A stretch of DNA of 64,000 nt from Hemileia vastatrix (lineage: Eukaryota > Basidiomycota > Pucciniomycetes > Pucciniales > Zaghouaniaceae). This document shows positions 58,768 to 64,000 of the stretch, one piece after another. Position numbers and translations under genes: made by a program. The stretch spans positions 23,717,150 to 23,781,149 of the forward strand of contig JASXTE010000014.1 of assembly GCA_030280995.1 (NCBI GenBank), given 5' to 3'. Under the pieces are notes generated by a model. That model did not search any database, was not told where the DNA came from, and saw only the letters and a program-made list of their open reading frames with translations. Each line of letters begins with the position of its first letter. Position 1 is the stretch's first letter.

Positions 58768-59930
58768 AAAATTACACACTATTACAAAAAATAAATGTAA
58801 AATCAAAATAATGAAGGTTTACTCACCTCATATTTTATAGGATGAGAGGATTAATTCTTAAATATAGGAAGAAGACTAATGCATAAATATAGGAAGAGGT
58901 TGGGTATTGAGATGCCAAGGGCAAACAAAAAATGAAACCACACTCAACCAGGGTTACTCCCTAGGCTCAAGAAGGGTTTCAAAAATTTTAATTGACTTCT
59001 AGTGCATGGTTTTTCCCCCTGTGCCTTGTTGCCATATTAATAAAAATATCAAAAAAATGAAATAAATTAAGATTTGAAGATATATATATTATCATAAAGA
59101 TAGAGTAAAATAAGAGAGAGAATAATTCTAAGATAAATTAGAAAAAAACCTGTATAAGCTGGCTGTCTCACAACACATTTTTTCAGGTACTTTAATGAAA
59201 GATAAAAATATAAATAATCATCAGATAAGTACTTAAGAAGCCCTATTGTCTAATTATGTGATATCAAAGAAAGAATAAATAAAATATTGCATAAAAAAGT
59301 CTCAACTTTAAAAGTCAATGTATCATCAATTATTGAACTGAATTCAAATCTCTTTTGCTAAATAAAAGGTAGGCTTCAGAAGAGTCTTCAGTTATAAGAA
59401 AATTAGACTTGAATAAATCTAACCCTAATTCCCACTCTTTTTAAAAAGTTTCATATAAAGTTTAGAAGTGATTGTAAAGATGACAACAACAGGGGTTTAA
59501 TTAGTCCATTATTACCCGGAGAAGTTTCCTATATAGATTAGAGTATGAATTCATGATATAAGGAAAGAGATATCAGATAGGCATGAAAAAAAGGAGATAA
59601 AACTTACCTTTATGGAAAGGTAGGAAAAAATAAAGTGAGAACTAGTGTAGTTGGAATCTGGGAGAAATTTAATACAGAAAAAGTGAAATGCATAAAGAAT
59701 GCACTATGAATAGTGTAAAAAAAAGGCTCAAATCTTAAGTTCAATATCTCAGCAACCAGATGATGCAGGAAAGAATGAAATCATAAGGTGGAAAAAGGTG
59801 AAGAATTAAGAAATGAAAAGGAAGGAGCTTACTGTGATGAGAGAGATCAAAAATTTAGGCAGAAATGTTGACTAAGAAAAATTAAAAAATTAAAAAAATG
59901 TGAAAATAAAATGTTGCAAATTTTATTTAT

Positions 59931-60180
59931 GGGTGTGTGCCAAGGATAGTCGCACAGAGAAGATGATCTGTGTCTGATATTTCACAGGGATGAGGAGAAA
60001 AAGGAAGGGATATTGTGGCCAAAATGTGGTTGTGAAAAAAATTGTGCAAAAAGTGCTGATTTAATGTCAGAACTGACACCCATTTTTGAAATAAGTGAAT
60101 TTTTGGAAAAATATAAGTGCTGATTAGATTTAAAATCCAAACTTAATTTAAGTGTAGATTTTCCAGAACTGACACCCCCT
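59931..60180. mobile_element. orphan right end of the Harbinger family
   Basis: About 250 bp matching 48531-48795 (GGGTGTGTGCC..., GGCCAAAATGTGGTTGTGAAAA, AGTGCTGATT) and ending CCAGAACTGACACCCCCT. No matching left end or transposase nearby, so either a solo fragment or the end of a non-autonomous copy. Confidence 0.75.
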
Positions 60181-60513
60181 AATATGAAGAAAAAACTGAA
60201 ATTTTTTTATATTTTTATATTATGAATCTCAAGGTCTCCATTGACCATTTAATCAAATTTTATGAAGATAAATCAGTTTTTGGAGAGTATTATAAAAAAA
60301 GAGGCTTACAAGAGCATATTTCCAGGCACTCTACATATATCCAATCCAGGAGAATTTTTGGTAAGTCAACGTGTAAACTAGTAGTGGTAGAGAGGAAGGG
60401 ATTTGTTTATAAAATGAGTTTATAGAATTCTCAGGAAATAATTTCTCAGCATTGAAAAATGTATTATCTAATCTTGAGGAATAATCTAGTATTTTGATTT
60501 TTTTTAAATCTAT

Positions 60514-60877
60514 CACAGGGGAAAAATCCCTGAACTAGATATCTAGTTCAGTTTTTGGTTTCAGGGTATCATTCTGGGTCTGATTTGTGGAGTGACCCTG
60601 TTTGACCCCACATTATTTTTTTGCTTTTCTGACATTGGAATCTCCTTGGCTCATTTCCTCTCATCTTCATGGATTCATCTAAAAATTCTCTTTTCATCTC
60701 CTCTTCCCTTCTATTTCAAGCATACACACACTACACCACCTTAATTGACTTCCTACGGCAAAAAATAAGGTGGTTTCAAAAAGTGACATTCAATGTTTTG
60801 TCACCAAAACACACCTAGGAATGGAATAGGATCACAAAACTAAACTAGAAATCTAGTTCACAATTTTTTCTCATGTG
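60514..60877. mobile_element. CTAGATATCTAG MITE family, copy c
   Basis: CACAGGGGAAAAATCCCTGAA leading to CTAGATATCTAGTTCAG on the left; CTAGAAATCTAGTTCACAA and TTCTCATGTG on the right. The interior shares ATTGGAATCTCCTTGG and AAAAAGTGACATTCAATG with copy b. Confidence 0.75.
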
Positions 60878-62834
60878 TAATACATACTTTTGCTTAGTGA
60901 AACATAGTCAGTCAGAAGGGCTGCACCCCAGTATCCTCACAATATTCTTGCAGTTAGTATAATGAAATTTTCAAACCAAAAGCTTATATATTTCATATCA
61001 TTTACTGAATTGACGATTCTTGCCACAAAAAATCCTATGTAACCTGATATAAGGTACCAATAAATTAAAGAATTCTTATTTTAAAACACACTTTGATTTA
61101 ATGCCTTACCTACATGTGCTCTCAGTTTTTAATTTTCAGAATTTAAAGTAGTTTTACATCTGTAACTGAGATGATTCAAACCAAAGATAGAGATTTACAA
61201 CCGCTATAAATTAACCACATTTTCTTCTTTGTGTTTGTTTTAGCTAAAACCTAACTTCTTTAATAATGTGCCCCAATAAAGGGGATGAGTAAAATTTCAA
61301 CATGAGATGTGAAATTTTTGATCTTCTCTTTAAATTTGATGTGCAACAAAAAATGATCAGGAGTGTTATGCATTTTTTATTAAAAGCTAATAATAATAAG
61401 AATATATGCTATAAATAGAGTCTTAAGTTCATGCTCATAAAATTATCATTCTTTGATTTTTAACAAAAAATAGCATAATTTTTTTCTATTATTCCTAATT
61501 TTCTCACCCATGAAAAGTGACTCATTAATTTTTAGTAAAAACAGATAGGAAGAAATTAAGAAATCTCATATTAACTCAATAGTTTCATTGTCTTTATGAC
61601 AGAAATAATGATAAATTTAAAACAAAAAAATAAGATTATATGTTTTTCTTACCTTTTCAATAAGAGACCTCAAATAATTAAATATAAATTATAAAAGATT
61701 ATGAATATACTTTAAACTAGGGGGTGAGAATTTTATGCAATTAACTTATAATTATTATTTTTCTTGATGTGGCAAATACATGAAAAATCATGGTAATGAA
61801 CCTTCTTGAGTCTGGTAAATCCCCCTCTCTAGAAAAAATTGAAGGGGGGGTTAATTAAATTCACTTTTAAATTGAGGAAGGAGTTTCATAATGAGCTAAA
61901 ACAAGAAAAAAATAAGCTACTGCATGTCGAATGCACCTTTTTTTACTCCTGTATAAAAGATTGGGTGTCTGAGGACATCTGAGGAAAAATATTCAAAACT
62001 CAAAAAGGTTTAAAAAGAACCAAGAAAAAGTGGGAGAGTTTCATGTGACTCTGTACTTTTACTAAATCTACTTAGGTAGATAATTGCATAAAAGAAACCA
62101 CCTCATTATTTTGGGCTGAAATATTGAAGATTTAGGACATTGAGAAATGACCAACTAAGAGTTTTTTAATTTTTTAATAATATGATATTGTGGAATGTAA
62201 GATTTATATTTATTGAATAAAGGCTATTTTAATGATTTTTTGAAATTTAAATGTAAGATCCAGAATATTAGATATTCCTGATAAGGGTAACATGATGCAT
62301 ATTTAAAAAAATATTAATCTAAATGGCTTTAGCTAGCCTTTTAAGTATATTACTCCTGTATCATGTCATTTTTTAATCAAGTTGGTACCCAAAATTATGA
62401 TGACTAAAGTGAATTGTACAATAATGTGTAATTTATTGAAAATTAATAAACCAAATCCAATGGCAATTTAAATATTCATAACTTCCAATATGTAAAAAAT
62501 AAAAATAAAAAGACTAGATTTAGAGTACTTTAATATTTAAGTGAGATATTTTTTCTCCCTATTCATCAAAAAAATGTGTTTACACATACAAACAATATAT
62601 TTCTGTTAGTTCATAACCCAATTTTCACAAGTGTGAATTCACACACTTGCAAAAGAGTGGCGTTCATTCAAATATTTTTTTGAACTTAATACCACCTGCT
62701 CATGTGCTTTAAAAAATATTTCTGTTACTGAATCCTAAAGCCTATATTATAAAGTTCTGATTTTCATGCTTTTGATTTGATGATGGTTCATGGATTGCTT
62801 CAATCAGCAACTACTAGTCCAATTTTTATGGAAA
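60878..62834. other. AT-rich DNA with a decayed MITE
   Basis: No coding sequence that I can support. 61022-61235 is a probable fifth, degenerate copy of the hairpin-TIR MITE (AACCTGATATAAGGTACCAAT on the left; AAAGATAGAGATTTACAACCGC on the right). Confidence 0.45.
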
Positions 62835-63890
62835 ATGATGAGGTGTGATACACCAGGGGGAAATTCGGCGATGACTTCCTAGAAATTCTCTTCACTGAGA
62901 ACTTTTAAGACTAGCCTTTGATCCACTTATTGAACCCAGTTTGAGCTTGGTTTTGCACAAAAGCCCACAAAGACAAAAATAATTTTTCAGCCATGCCCAA
63001 GCTGAACTTAAAAAATATTAAACAAGGGGGAATTTCTAACAAGTCCCACCATTTCCCCCCTGGTTTCATCTGAGTATAAAATTGAGATATAAAAGTGACA
63101 ATTGAGATGAGTAAATAGTTAGTAAATTATTAAATATAATCTTTGAGTACAAAATGATGAAGTAAAAGGGGAAAGTGAGGTATTTTTAAAAATGAAGTGC
63201 ATTACTTAAGAAAAACATTATAATAAATGATAAAATGCAACACTTGAGCTTAAAATTATGATAAAAAAGTGGCAACTTCATCAGTAAAATGTTAGAAAAT
63301 GATGATTTGTGATGTTATAATATAAATGATGATGGAAAAGGAGCAAGTGAGATTCTCAAAAATTTATTAAATGATGAAATGAGATATTTGAGCATAAGAT
63401 TATGACAGAAAAGTTATTAAATTATGAAGTGTGATTTTTGAGTATAGAATAAAGATGGAAAAGTGGAAAGTTTGACAAGGAAAAAGTTAGCAAATGATGA
63501 AATATTATGTCTCACTATAAAATTATGAGTTTTAAGTGTAAAATGAAAAATGATGAAATTTGATATCTGAGCATAAAATTATGATGGAAAAAGGAAAATT
63601 AAGATAAGTAAAGATTCAGAAAATGGTAAATCTGATATTTGTGTATTAGAGTATGATGGCAAAGTAGTAAGTAAGATGTGTATAAAGTTGAAAAACCTTG
63701 AAATGTGATATTTGAGTATAAATTTAAGATTTTAAAGTGGGAATTGAGAAGAGTAATAATTTATTTAATGATAAAACATAAAATATGAGTATAGAAGTGT
63801 GATAGAAGTGTGGTAAGTGAGACTCATGAGTAACATAAAGCTTTATCAAAGTGAAGAACAGTGATAATATGGCATGAAAAGTTAAAATGG
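62835..63890. repeat. degenerate 70-75 bp minisatellite
   Basis: About ten to twelve imperfect units around AAATGATGAAATGTGATAT, TTGAGTATAAAATTATGATGG and GTAAAAAGTTAG. Recurrences of the GAG[TC]ATAAA word lie mostly 68-75 bp apart. The first unit is split by the MITE at 62852. Confidence 0.8.
62852..63064. mobile_element. ACCAGGGGG-ended MITE inserted in the minisatellite
   Basis: About 213 bp with inverted ends of about 35 bp: ACCAGGGGGAAATTCGGCG...CTAGAAATTC on the left and GAATTTCTAAC...ATTTCCCCCCTGGT on the right. No ORF. The flanks GTGATA and TCTGAGTATAAAATT are the two halves of one minisatellite unit. Confidence 0.75.
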
Positions 63891-64000
63891 CCAGAAAGCC
63901 AGTCAAAATTTAAAGGGAGGTTAAGATAAATTTACTAAGAAGGTGTTTAAAAACACTGTTTAAAGAAAAAAAATCACTGTGGACTTTCATGCAGGTCCCC

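Larger units (their letters stand above)
56511..59175. repeat. large imperfect inverted repeat with unique centre
   Basis: 56511-57415 (starting TGTTGAGAGACAAACAGC) is repeated in reverse complement at 59175-58406 (TGTTGTGAGACAGCCAGC), with the same internal MITE at the same place in each arm. The arms are clearly diverged and the right one is truncated at its inner end. They look like two copies of a copia-type LTR in opposite orientation. Confidence 0.75.

Noticed and set aside
62835..63890. CRISPR-like array
   Set aside because: Units are imperfect and contiguous without unique spacers, and the genome is eukaryotic.
1..64000. tRNA or rRNA genes
   Set aside because: I looked for acceptor-stem/anticodon patterns and rRNA core motifs and saw none. 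The iMet-like string at 3476 is a primer site, not a gene.

Overview
The window is eukaryotic and almost certainly fungal. Reading frames are broken by short GT-AG introns (about 50-190 nt) with CTAAC/CTGAT-like branch points. The recognisable host genes are single-copy eukaryotic housekeeping genes, and the bulk is transposon sequence in AT-rich DNA. The mix of chromodomain Ty3 elements, copia, Tad1/I-type LINEs, PIF/Harbinger and many MITEs fits a TE-inflated basidiomycete such as a rust fungus (Pucciniales). That placement is inference.

Layout. 1-2989: AT-rich flank with a few possible exons of an unidentified minus-strand gene. 2990-32331: a four-element nested transposon stack. A copia element (2995-32326, plus strand, target duplication GTCAG) carries a Ty3/chromovirus ('gypsy1', 3717-13419, target duplication AATAT) in its gag. 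Its 3' LTR carries a minus-strand LINE (17481-32015, 14-bp target duplication). The LINE is itself split by a second Ty3/chromovirus ('gypsy2', 18787-27611). Removing each insertion restores the reading of its host element, and by-eye LTR divergence falls from copia (about 4%) to gypsy1 (about 1.3%) to gypsy2 (about 0.7%). 32327-35367: MITE-rich spacer. 35368-45842: gene island with a cPLA2-type phospholipase (minus), NAR1 (minus), NSE4 (plus) and a WRAP53/TCAB1-like WD40 gene (plus). NAR1 and NSE4 are divergent and share an upstream region filled by a heptanucleotide array. 45906-48794: an apparently complete PIF/Harbinger transposon inserted 63 bp after the WD40 stop codon. 48800-64000: AT-rich graveyard with a decayed copia, Harbinger-related relics, a 2OG-Fe(II) oxygenase-like relic, several MITE families, a large inverted repeat and a 70-75 bp minisatellite.

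The most interesting signal is in the two Ty3 elements. Both carry, overlapping the 5' part of gag in another frame, a small coiled-coil/basic ORF that is conserved between two otherwise diverged elements. In both it is joined to the gag start codon by a short intron with aligned donor and acceptor sites. Intron retention would give Gag-Pol and splicing would give the small protein, so splicing could act as a switch between overlapping genes.

The gene models come from splice-site and phase bookkeeping by eye. All four host gene models, and the transposase, add up to whole codons, but exon borders need transcript support.
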